Source: a bacterium
Lineage (GTDB): Bacteria > Bacteroidota > Bacteroidia > Cytophagales > Thermonemataceae
Assembly (NCBI GenBank): GCA_025362415.1
Contig: JANYGM010000357.1
Location: 1 to 5,922, forward strand
DNA: 5,922 nt
Reading direction: 5' to 3'
The position numbers were made by a program, and so were the translations under genes. The notes under the pieces were generated by a model. That model ran no database searches. It saw nothing but the letters and a program-made list of their open reading frames with translations, and was not told the DNA's origin. Shown piece after piece: positions 1 through 5,361 of the stretch. Every line of letters begins with the position of its first letter. Within the stretch, counting starts at the first letter, position 1.

Positions 1-146
1 GAAAATCATTGCAAAATGACCTATTCCCTCTAATAAATCCGAGTGATTTTTGGATAAATTTAGGTGTTTTGCGGTTAGTGTATTTTTTGTTTAAATTCAA
101 AATCAGACAAAAAATATTTGCAACGAAACTTTTACAGCAACTATTC
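1..146. other. Unassigned left edge
   Basis: I see no supportable gene here. On the plus strand one frame runs open from the edge and ends at a TGA at 17-19, and another ends at a TAA at 31-33, so the tail of an upstream gene could end here, but only a few residues are visible. On the minus strand two frames stay open to the left edge, one from an ATG at 148 and one from an ATG at 9. Neither gives a recognisable protein. The plus-strand reading frame that continues into the heptamer repeats and the 3' end of the epimerase is judged accidental. Confidence 0.3.
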
Positions 147-184
147 ATTCACAATTCACAATTCATAATTCACAATTCACAATT
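147..184. repeat. Heptamer tandem array downstream of the epimerase
   Basis: Five consecutive 7-bp units (ATTCACA four times, ATTCATA once) fill 147-181, and a partial unit runs to 184. Written in the phase used for the other arrays, the plus-strand unit is CACAATT, which fits the window-wide pattern C-n-n-A-n-Y-T. On the coding strand of the neighbouring minus-strand gene it is AATTGTG. The stop codon at 185-183 consists of one T followed by the first two bases of the first unit. No hairpin or U-tract is present, so this is not a standard intrinsic terminator. Confidence 0.85.
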
Positions 185-1172
185 ATTTATTTTTGAGCCA
201 CTCAACGGTATTTTTTATTCCCTCACGTAAGGGTGTAATTTTGTAGCCTAGTTCTTTTTCTGCTTTTGCGCTACTAGAATGCCAATTATAAAGGTATTTT
301 CTTACAAATGCAGGCGTAATCAGAGGAGGACGACCAAACTTATCAGCCAAAAATTGCTGTATTTTTGCAAAAAACAACATAATTTTGTACGGCATTTTGA
401 TAAGTTTAAGATGATGTCCACAAACTTCTCCAATCATATCAAAAAACTGCCTATAAGTAGCGTTTTCACCGCCTAAAAGGTATTTTTCACCATTTTTGCC
501 GTATTGCATAGCTAAAATATGCCCTTGTACCACATCACCCACAAAAACATAATTTCCCATTTTTGTACCATCATCAGGTAAAATTTTCCATTTTTTATGG
601 TAATATTTTTTAATAAGTAGTGTTACCGCATTACTTTGGCTCATTTGTCCTGCGCCATACACACGAGTAGGACAAACGGTTACTACTTCAATATCAGCAT
701 TAAGTTTAATAAAAGCTGCTACTTTTTCTTCTGCTTGTGCTTTTGTACGCTCATATTCTGTACTGTGTGGAACGGTTTGAGGCGTTTTTTCTGTAACAAT
801 TTCTCCCACGCAAGGACCTAAAACGCCTGCAGTAGAGGTAAAAACTATCTTTTTGACTCCTGTTTTTTTAGCAATATTTAAGATATTTTCTGTACCAACT
901 ACATTCATTTGATAAAAAGCGTTGTTATCTTTGTCCCAAACCTTTGCGTAAGCTGCCAAGTGATATACTTGCTCACAGTTTTGCATAGCCATTTCTATCT
1001 TGTCAATATCCAACAAATCACCTTCAAAAACCTTAATATTAGGGTTTTGAAGCATTTTTTTTGCTTTTGTTGTATCTCTGCAAAGTGCGTGAATGGTGTG
1101 TCCTTGTGTGGCGAGTGCATTTGCAAGAAGTTCTCCTACATAGCCACTTGCGCCTGTCATAAAAATTTGCAT
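183..1172 (-). CDS. NAD(P)-dependent epimerase/reductase, extended SDR family
   Basis: This 329-residue protein is a cytosolic Rossmann-fold oxidoreductase of the extended SDR group, close in style to dihydroflavonol-4-reductase and 3-beta-hydroxysteroid dehydrogenase relatives. The nucleotide-binding motif TGASGYVG is at residues 6-13, an acidic GDLLD turn at 51-55, and HLAA at 71-74. A serine in FTSTAG (111-116) and the YxxxK pair Y140/K144 complete the catalytic set. The PTRVYG stretch (168-173) is typical after the active site. Length and all landmarks match a complete family member. The substrate cannot be read from the sequence; a sugar-nucleotide, sterol-like or flavonol-like carbonyl is possible. 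The start at 1172 gives the usual few residues before the glycine motif. It is divergent from the GNAT gene, has candidate -7 boxes upstream, and ends in a heptamer array. Family call is firm; specific function unknown. Confidence 0.93.
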   Translation of the reverse strand: MQIFMTGASGYVGELLANALATQGHTIHALCRDTTKAKKMLQNPNIKVFEGDLLDIDKIEMAMQNCEQVYHLAAYAKVWDKDNNAFYQMNVVGTENILNIAKKTGVKKIVFTSTAGVLGPCVGEIVTEKTPQTVPHSTEYERTKAQAEEKVAAFIKLNADIEVVTVCPTRVYGAGQMSQSNAVTLLIKKYYHKKWKILPDDGTKMGNYVFVGDVVQGHILAMQYGKNGEKYLLGGENATYRQFFDMIGEVCGHHLKLIKMPYKIMLFFAKIQQFLADKFGRPPLITPAFVRKYLYNWHSSSAKAEKELGYKITPLREGIKNTVEWLKNK

Positions 1173-1196
1173 TGGTTTGTTTGTTTAAATCAAGAA

Positions 1197-1212
1197 CAAA
1201 CATACAAAAATA
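1197..1212 (-). promoter_or_regulatory. Candidate -7 boxes for the epimerase gene
   Basis: On the minus strand two adjacent octamers match the Bacteroidota -7 consensus TAnnTTTG: TATTTTTG at 1212-1205 and TATGTTTG at 1204-1197. They lie 25-40 nt upstream of the epimerase start. No clear TTG is found at the expected -33 distance for either, so the assignment rests on the -7 matches alone. In AT-rich DNA such matches also arise by chance. Confidence 0.35.
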
Positions 1213-1309
1213 TCTTTTATATTTGCCTTAAATTTCTTGTAAAAGCAATATTTTTCAAATTATTTTCTTAAATTTCGCATCAAGAAAAACATCATACACA
1301 TTGTCTTTA

Positions 1310-1331
1310 TTCCCCTTTGGGGTTAGGGGCT
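1310..1331. repeat. G/C-rich hairpin element upstream of the GNAT gene
   Basis: In otherwise AT-rich DNA the stretch holds CCCC (1312-1315), TTT, GGGG (1319-1322), then a second GGGG (1326-1329). The CCCC can pair with either G-run, giving two alternative small hairpins. From general familiarity, C-run/AAAG/G-run elements of this kind recur between genes in Bacteroidota genomes, so this is probably a copy of a dispersed repeat rather than a gene-specific regulator. It sits 19 nt before the GNAT start codon and would be in its leader. Confidence 0.45.
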
Positions 1332-1347
1332 ATTTATATCAAAGAAA

Positions 1348-1776
1348 ATGTTAGAAGTAATAAAAATAGTCAACGAAAGCGACTTAGAAAAAGCCTTTTC
1401 TATTCGTAAAACAGTTTTTGTGGAAGAACAAAAAGTAAGTGAAACAGACGAATACGACAACCACGAAGGAGAAAGCCATCATTTTTTGGCAACCTCTGAT
1501 GGTACGCCTTGCGCAACAGCTCGTTGGCGTTTTACAGAAAAGGGTGTAAAATTAGAGCGTTTTGCAGTCTTGAAAGACTTTCGTGGCAAAAAAATTGGAA
1601 ATAAAATACTAAAAGAAGTATTAGAAGACATTGCTCGTATGCCCGACACAAGCGCACATACACGCTATTTGCACGCACAACTAGCTGCTGTGCCATTTTA
1701 TGAGAAAGAAGGTTTTACAAAAGTAGGTGAAATGTTTGAAGAATGTAATATTCAACATTTTAAAATGGTTTTGTAA
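1348..1776 (+). CDS. GNAT-family N-acyltransferase (YjcF/ElaA-like)
   Basis: This 142-residue cytosolic protein is a single-domain GNAT enzyme that would transfer an acyl group from acyl-CoA to an amine. The N-terminal part (8-41) has the helix and acidic loop common in YjcF/ElaA-type members (AFSIRKTVFVEEQKV, then a DEYDNHE stretch). ATARWR (56-61) forms a core strand. Motif A is RFAVLKDFRGKKIG (71-84), whose R-G-K-K-I-G loop binds the CoA pyrophosphate. Motif B is AVPFYEKEGF (114-123), with the tyrosine often used as general acid at Y118. The C-terminal EECNIQHFKM ending is typical of this subfamily. Length is normal and the gene appears intact. The substrate is unknown. It stands alone on its strand, divergent from the epimerase and convergent with the lipoprotein gene. 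No good TAnnTTTG box was found upstream. Confidence 0.92.
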   Translation: MLEVIKIVNESDLEKAFSIRKTVFVEEQKVSETDEYDNHEGESHHFLATSDGTPCATARWRFTEKGVKLERFAVLKDFRGKKIGNKILKEVLEDIARMPDTSAHTRYLHAQLAAVPFYEKEGFTKVGEMFEECNIQHFKMVL

Positions 1777-1797
1777 CTTTTACAATAGCCTAATAAT

Positions 1798-1825
1798 CAG
1801 TATTTTATATTCGCACTTCGTACTT
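1798..1825. repeat. Short heptamer array at the lipoprotein 3' end
   Basis: Two clear units, CGCACTT (1812-1818) and CGTACTT (1819-1825), follow two decayed in-phase units (CAGTATT at 1798 and TTATATT at 1805). On the coding strand of the minus-strand lipoprotein gene the unit reads AAGTACG. The gene's TAA stop at 1826-1824 is one T plus the first two bases of the first unit, the same junction as at the epimerase. The array fills most of the space between the convergent GNAT and lipoprotein genes. Confidence 0.6.
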
Positions 1826-2426
1826 AATTTTCATTTACTTTACCAATTATTTCAAATTGTTCTTCTTTCATAAGTATCATTTTTTGCTTTCCGCTATAAT
1901 GATATTCTTGTAGTTTAGGTTGTCCATTTTGGTTAGAAAAACTAGCAAAAAGTTGTTTTTCAGAATGATAAAGAGGATTTTCAGAAATAAGGTTAGCATT
2001 CATTTTGGTAATAATATCATTTTTATCTGTAATTATTGTTAGTTTTCTAACGACTAAGCTAGTGTTTTTTGCGGTATAAATTTTGTATTTACTTTCTGCA
2101 TTGGTAGAATCTAAGACATTATAAAGTCCTTCAAATGCTTTTTTATTGATGTCGGCTTGCAAAAGCAGGTCTAATTCTTTGTGCCATTTGAGGGATTTGA
2201 GTGTTTGTTTTTCTGTACTTCCGTTGATAGAGGCGTTTTTTTCTACGGAAAGTGTTTGTTTTTGCAGGAATTTAATTTGATTTTCTACAAAGCCGTTCCA
2301 ATCATAATAAATAGCTACTTTTTTATCTTCTGAATGTAAAAATTTACAAGCATTTAGGGAAAATAAACTAATAAAGAGAATAAAAATGTTGGTGATGGTG
2401 CTTTTGATTTTTATGTTTGATTTCAT
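1824..2426 (-). CDS. Putative lipoprotein of unknown function
   Basis: From the start at 2426 the product has 200 residues. It has a basic N-terminus (MKSNIKIK), a hydrophobic core (about 11-23) and a lipobox LNAC ending at C27, so export by Sec and lipidation are expected. After the cysteine come a short linker and a soluble domain with the stretch SLKWHKELDLLLQADINKKAF (about 78-98) and a strand-rich C-terminal half. The TLK..W.KEL...L.ADINK pattern resembles small conserved lipoproteins I have seen in Bacteroidota, but I know no function. Longer starts at 2444 and 2462 exist; 2426 gives the most normal signal peptide. It is the last gene of the cyclophilin/membrane protein/lipoprotein run, 61 nt after the membrane gene. 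A role near the envelope, perhaps with that membrane protein, is inference only. Confidence 0.8.
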   Translation of the reverse strand: MKSNIKIKSTITNIFILFISLFSLNACKFLHSEDKKVAIYYDWNGFVENQIKFLQKQTLSVEKNASINGSTEKQTLKSLKWHKELDLLLQADINKKAFEGLYNVLDSTNAESKYKIYTAKNTSLVVRKLTIITDKNDIITKMNANLISENPLYHSEKQLFASFSNQNGQPKLQEYHYSGKQKMILMKEEQFEIIGKVNEN

Positions 2427-2481
2427 TTTAATTTTTAAAGACATTGTACTTAAGTGTAACATTCAAAGGTGTTTATAAGTT

Positions 2482-2544
2482 CGTACTTCAAGTTTGATAC
2501 TTCATATTTCCAACTTCGTACCTCGTATTTTGTACTTCTAACTT
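2482..2544. repeat. Nine-unit heptamer array that forms the membrane protein 3' end
   Basis: Nine consecutive 7-bp units run without a phase break. Clear members are CGTACTT (2482), GATACTT (2496), CGTACCT (2517) and TGTACTT (2531); CAAGTTT, CATATTT, CCAACTT, CGTATTT and CTAACTT are diverged. The last T is kept in nine of nine, the sixth-position T in eight and the central A in eight. A tenth, weaker unit (ATAAGTT) may precede at 2475. On the coding strand the unit is AAGTACG. The array overlaps the last 17 codons and the stop of the membrane protein gene. Confidence 0.85.
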
Positions 2545-3810
2545 TTTCACACCATAATGCCTCAAAATATACATTCCTGCAATGTAAAATGGCATCATAG
2601 GGATTTTGTAACGTACAAGTGAGCCAAAATTATAGCTTGTAACGCCTACTTCAAAAGCAAAAAGAATGGCAAAAGTAAAGCAAAAAATAATAAAAGGGTG
2701 CGCAAACATTGTTTTTAGGATATTTCCTTTTGTGCGCCAAAGTGTTTGGATAGTAAGAAAAGAGAAAAAAAGTGCTTCTAAGGCAGATAAAAGCATAACT
2801 GGATTTCTTGCTTCCCACAAAAAAGGACGAAATAACGACACAAAAACTGCAGCAGGAAATTTCACTATAACACTTGCAAAAGTACCATCAAACTCCCCAA
2901 GTGAATAAACAGAGCCTTCACGTCCAACCCATTCTGCGGTTATTTTGGCTGTTCTTGCGACTTCTTCCAAAGAGGCTAAAACAGAATTAGAAATAACATA
3001 AGCAATAGGCAAAGCAAAAAGTATCAAAAGTGGTATCAAAAGTGCCTTAAATACTCCTTTTCTCATCTTATCTCTGTATTGCAAAATCATCCAAACGCCC
3101 ATTGCAGGTATCAAACAAATCAAAATATAGCCTTTTACCGCATTGATAGCCCAAATACTCGTAAGCAATATCAAAATATTAGTTTTCCTTTTATGATTTT
3201 TAATAATTCCAAAGTAAAAAGCATAAAATGCCCAACCCATTGCGCCCAATGTAAGCGTGTCTTTGAGCAAACCAGAACCCCAAAAAAAGACAGAAGGTAA
3301 GAAAAAAACGGCTCTCCCAAACTCTTTGTAAAGCATTGGGTACATATCAACCAACGACCTATACAATGCCCAAACCCCTGAAAAACAGACTAATGCAAAA
3401 CAAAGCGCAGTTACTGTGTAAGTATGAATGCTAAAAACATCAAAAACAGTAGCTACTTTTACCACAACAAATGTTTTTGTATCTCTGTACCATTCCAAAT
3501 ATTTTACATATTTATAGGTATCTGGATCATATTCTCCATTTGAAAACAATATTTTTATGCCAACATAAGGGTCATCAAGCAAAGCCTGCCAAACAATACC
3601 GCTATGATTAAAATAATGAAAAGTATCACCACCACCATAAATAAACCAATAAACCAAACCAACTCCAATAGCTCCGACTGCTTTCAGACCAAAACCAATT
3701 ATATAATAATGCCTTGTGAGCGGATTAGTCGCATTTTTCCTAAGTGCGTACACAAGCCCAAACATCAATGTAAGGTAGATAGGTGTAAGAAAAATATCTT
3801 GGAAAGTCAT
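2488..3810 (-). CDS. Polytopic membrane protein, possibly GT-C-type glycosyltransferase
   Basis: From the ATG at 3810 the product has 440 residues and about 10-12 hydrophobic helices (for example 8-23, 36-58, 132-152, 186-205, 254-275, 368-388, 402-417). After helix 2 comes an acidic site, GGGDTFHYF (59-67, D62), followed by a hydrophilic loop with many aromatic residues. Later landmarks are FFWGSGLLKDTL (175-186), RPFLWEARNP (328-337) and LVRYKIPMMPF (398-408). An acidic residue in the first extracytoplasmic loop followed by many helices resembles GT-C lipid-linked-sugar transferases or polysaccharide polymerases; this is inference and a specific family is not established. The in-frame ATG at 3849 is rejected because its 13 extra codons lie in heptamer repeat. 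The last 17 residues are also repeat-encoded. It lies 79 nt after the cyclophilin and 61 nt before the lipoprotein. Confidence 0.82.
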   Translation of the reverse strand: MTFQDIFLTPIYLTLMFGLVYALRKNATNPLTRHYYIIGFGLKAVGAIGVGLVYWFIYGGGDTFHYFNHSGIVWQALLDDPYVGIKILFSNGEYDPDTYKYVKYLEWYRDTKTFVVVKVATVFDVFSIHTYTVTALCFALVCFSGVWALYRSLVDMYPMLYKEFGRAVFFLPSVFFWGSGLLKDTLTLGAMGWAFYAFYFGIIKNHKRKTNILILLTSIWAINAVKGYILICLIPAMGVWMILQYRDKMRKGVFKALLIPLLILFALPIAYVISNSVLASLEEVARTAKITAEWVGREGSVYSLGEFDGTFASVIVKFPAAVFVSLFRPFLWEARNPVMLLSALEALFFSFLTIQTLWRTKGNILKTMFAHPFIIFCFTFAILFAFEVGVTSYNFGSLVRYKIPMMPFYIAGMYILRHYGVKKLEVQNTRYEVGNMKYQT

Positions 3811-3812
3811 TA

Positions 3813-3886
3813 TGAGGTGTGAGGTGTGAGGTGTGAGGTACGGAAACACAAGGAATTTCGTACCTCGTACCTCAAACCTCGTACTT
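3813..3886. repeat. Two opposed heptamer arrays forming an inverted repeat
   Basis: The left side has four units, TGAGGTG three times and TGAGGTA once (3813-3840). The right side has CGTACCT twice, CAAACCT and CGTACTT (3859-3886). The two arrays are inverted: GAGGTACG (3835-3842) pairs perfectly with CGTACCTC (3859-3866) around a 16-nt loop, and the next units outward pair at about five of seven positions. The right array is in the usual orientation for the cyclophilin 3' end, with a 5-nt partial unit between it and the stop. The left array ends two bases before the ATG of the membrane protein gene. There is no U-tract, so a standard intrinsic terminator is unlikely. Confidence 0.8.
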
Positions 3887-3889
3887 AAC

Positions 3890-4327
3890 TTAAGCTTCTA
3901 TGATAGAAATTTTCTCTATTCTATCTCCTTGACGAATAGCATCAATAACTTCAAGTCCTTCTGTAACTCTACCAAAACATGTATGTTTGCGGTCTAAATG
4001 GCTAGTTTGGTCTCTGCTGTGGCAGATAAAAAACTGTGAGCCACCTGTATTTAGCCCTCTGTGTGCCATTGAAAGGACACCTCTGTCGTGGTATTGATTT
4101 TCGCCTGTAAGTTCACAAGGAATGCTGTAGCCTGGTCCTCCTGCGCCTGTACCGTCTGGGCAGCCTGCCTGTACCACAAAGTTAGGCAAAACTCTGTGAA
4201 AAAGTAGCCCATCATAAAAACCTCTTTTAGCAAGGTCAGTAAAGTTTTTTACTGTAAGTGGCGCATCAGCCTCAAAAAATTCTATGGTCATTGTGCCACG
4301 CTCTGTTTCCAAAATAGCTTTCAACAT
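3890..4327 (-). CDS. Peptidyl-prolyl cis-trans isomerase, cyclophilin type
   Basis: This 145-residue enzyme catalyses cis-trans isomerisation of peptide bonds before proline. It has no signal peptide or lipobox, so it should be cytosolic. The cyclophilin core is clear: FHRVLPNFVVQAG (43-55) with the catalytic arginine R45, then a glycine-rich loop (60-67), MAHRGLNTGGSQFFIC (87-102) with Q98 and F99 of the active site, and LDRKHTCFGRV (111-121). The position of the cyclosporin-contacting tryptophan of human cyclophilin A (W121) is a histidine here (H110), which suggests weak drug binding. The length fits compact bacterial cyclophilins (PpiB-like). It is probably the first gene of a three-gene minus-strand unit, with a promoter candidate at 4437-4404. 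Its link to the two envelope genes may be only positional. Confidence 0.95.
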   Translation of the reverse strand: MLKAILETERGTMTIEFFEADAPLTVKNFTDLAKRGFYDGLLFHRVLPNFVVQAGCPDGTGAGGPGYSIPCELTGENQYHDRGVLSMAHRGLNTGGSQFFICHSRDQTSHLDRKHTCFGRVTEGLEVIDAIRQGDRIEKISIIEA

Positions 4328-4646
4328 ATCAAAATATTTAGTTGTAATTAGTAAATAGAATTTGTTTTAATAAATTCTAATAAATTTTAGTATAAAACTT
4401 ACACAAAAGTAACACAGAAAGTCAATAAAAATACAAATAATATTGTTTTTTTGTGAATTTTGTTTTTTTTTGACAGATTATTGAAATATAAGTATTTGAT
4501 TATCAATGTTTTATTTTTCAATGTAAGATTTTAGATAAAGTAAGATTAGTTTTTTTTAAGAAAAATATACAACTTGGGGCTATAAAATGTAGTACAAAAC
4601 GCATAAACTTATCTAACTTACTGTCAAATTAGAATTATCTACGAAT
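4328..4646. other. AT-rich divergent intergenic region
   Basis: These 319 nt separate the divergent cyclophilin and four-helix membrane protein genes. I find no coding potential and no structured RNA I recognise. It holds a good minus-strand promoter candidate (4404-4437). A small palindrome TAGAATTT/AAATTCTA (4356-4363 and 4372-4379, 8-nt loop) lies in the probable cyclophilin leader. There are two pairs of direct repeats: TCAATGT at 4503 and 4518, and GTAAGATT at 4523 and 4540. These could be regulator sites for the plus-strand gene but may be chance in such AT-rich DNA. A weak plus-strand promoter-like pair is TTTGACA (4468-4474) with AGTATTTG (4491-4498). Confidence 0.6.
4404..4437 (-). 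promoter_or_regulatory. Candidate promoter of the cyclophilin gene
   Basis: On the minus strand TACTTTTG (4411-4404) matches the Bacteroidota -7 consensus TAnnTTTG exactly. A TTTG (4437-4434) lies 22 nt upstream as a possible -33 element, slightly wider than the usual spacing of about 19. Transcription would start near 4397 and give a leader of about 70 nt before the start codon at 4327. The same transcript probably continues into the membrane protein and lipoprotein genes. Confidence 0.45.
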
Positions 4647-5162
4647 ATGACCAAAAAAACAATCATTGAAGGTTTACTTTATAGTGTAGCCTTCTTCCTC
4701 ATTGTAGCTCTTATTGGGGGAATTGGGCTAAAATACTTTGGAAAAGAACTTAATAAAGCATTTTTGTTAAATCTTGAACTCATTTTGGGCTTCAAATGGG
4801 TTATGATTATTACGCTGATGTCTGTTATTTTTATGATATTTAAAAGTTATCCTACTCGCTCCAGAGTACTAGGACACACTTTTATTGTTGGGGGCATTTG
4901 TGCGTTGATGTTTGTAGTGGCACATTTTTTGTTGAAATGGACAACTTCGGTTAATCTTTTTAATAAATTTCTTGATTTCTTGATGATAATGTCTTCCACA
5001 AGAAAAGATAAGTTTAATTTCTCTAATACAACCACTTTGTTAGGGATTATTTTGGTTGTTTATCCACTTTTGTATGCAGTTACAAAAACAACTTTGGATA
5101 AACTTATTTGGAATAATAAGGGTTTTATTGAAGAGGAGGAAATAGCTAATAATCTCAATTAG
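4647..5162 (+). CDS. Four-helix membrane protein of unknown function
   Basis: This 171-residue protein has four hydrophobic segments, about 9-29, 44-66, 76-96 and 129-147. A lysine-rich N-terminus (MTKK) and an acidic C-terminal tail (FIEEEEIANNLN) flank them. By the positive-inside rule both ends are likely cytoplasmic. The region between helices 3 and 4 (97-128) is polar, with the cluster TRKDKFNFSN. I recognise no catalytic or binding motif and no family. There is no signal peptide with a cleavage site. The ATG at 4647 is the only sensible start, as helix 1 follows at once; no Shine-Dalgarno sequence is visible. The gene appears to be transcribed alone: it is divergent from the cyclophilin, and an intrinsic terminator at 5204-5239 follows. 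Its stop codon merges with a heptamer array. Confidence 0.8.
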   Translation: MTKKTIIEGLLYSVAFFLIVALIGGIGLKYFGKELNKAFLLNLELILGFKWVMIITLMSVIFMIFKSYPTRSRVLGHTFIVGGICALMFVVAHFLLKWTTSVNLFNKFLDFLMIMSSTRKDKFNFSNTTTLLGIILVVYPLLYAVTKTTLDKLIWNNKGFIEEEEIANNLN

Positions 5163-5181
5163 ATACGAAGTTTGAAGTACC
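5161..5181. repeat. Three-unit heptamer array at the 3' end of the four-helix protein gene
   Basis: Units are AGATACG (5161-5167), AAGTTTG (5168-5174) and AAGTACC (5175-5181). This gene is on the plus strand and the units here read AAGTACG-like on the plus strand. Relative to the gene this is the same orientation as the arrays behind the four minus-strand genes. The TAG stop at 5160-5162 is again one T plus the first two bases of the first unit. The array lies before the intrinsic terminator. Confidence 0.65.
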
Positions 5182-5203
5182 AATTTATATCCAAACCATT
5201 TTT

Positions 5204-5239
5204 AAAACCTTGTTGATTTGATAATTAACAAGGTTTTTT
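5204..5239 (+). terminator. Intrinsic terminator of the four-helix protein gene
   Basis: A perfect 11-bp stem is formed by AAAACCTTGTT (5204-5214) and AACAAGGTTTT (5227-5237), with a 12-nt loop. Six T residues (5234-5239) end the structure. It lies 41 nt after the stop codon. Because A residues flank the left arm, it could also work for transcripts from the opposite strand, but no minus-strand gene lies to its right in this window. Confidence 0.88.
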
Positions 5240-5278
5240 CATAGAAGTTGTTTAATTGCTTAAAAAGACTTGAGCAAA

Positions 5279-5361
5279 GCACACGGATAACACAGATTAA
5301 GCGGATTTTAACTGATTAAAAAAATCCGTTTTTATCTGTAAAATCTGTGTTATCTGTGTGC
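5279..5361. repeat. Palindromic dispersed-repeat-like element
   Basis: Outer arms at 5279-5298 and 5342-5361 are complementary at 19 of 20 positions; the one exception would be a G-U pair in RNA. An inner stem CGGATTTT (5302-5309) and AAAATCCG (5321-5328) closes an 11-nt loop. Each arm contains repeated GAT/ATC-type words spaced 8-11 bases apart (GGAT, AGATT, GGATT, TGATT). The style matches widespread bacterial intergenic repeats built from CACAGATTA and ATCTGTGT words. There is no U-tract after the right arm. The element lies between a terminator and mnmE, 84 nt before its start codon. Confidence 0.8.

Noticed and set aside
9..230. Plus-strand open frame of 73 codons starting at 9
   Set aside because: It runs through the heptamer array (giving a repetitive IHNSQ pattern) and into the 3' end of the epimerase on the opposite strand, and has no recognisable protein character.
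909..1271. Plus-strand open frame of 120 codons opposite the epimerase 5' end
   Set aside because: It lies antisense to a well-supported SDR gene over its conserved N-terminal motifs, and its translation is rich in cysteine and phenylalanine as expected for an antisense shadow.
1771..1785. TTGTAA/TTACAA hairpin at the GNAT stop codon as a terminator
   Set aside because: Only 6 A/T-rich pairs with a 3-nt loop and no following U-tract.
2427..2462. Longer lipoprotein starts at 2444 or 2462
   Set aside because: They would lengthen the signal peptide n-region to 33 or more residues before the hydrophobic core ends; 2426 gives a normal lipoprotein signal. They cannot be fully excluded.
2464..2491. 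Possible internal promoter for the lipoprotein gene (CACCTTTG at 2471-2464 with TTG at 2491-2489, minus strand)
   Set aside because: One mismatch in the -7 box, short spacing of 17 and overlap with the heptamer array make it weak.
3811..3849. N-terminal extension of the membrane protein to an ATG at 3849
   Set aside because: The 13 extra codons are read from heptamer repeats; the ATG at 3810 leads directly into the first hydrophobic helix.
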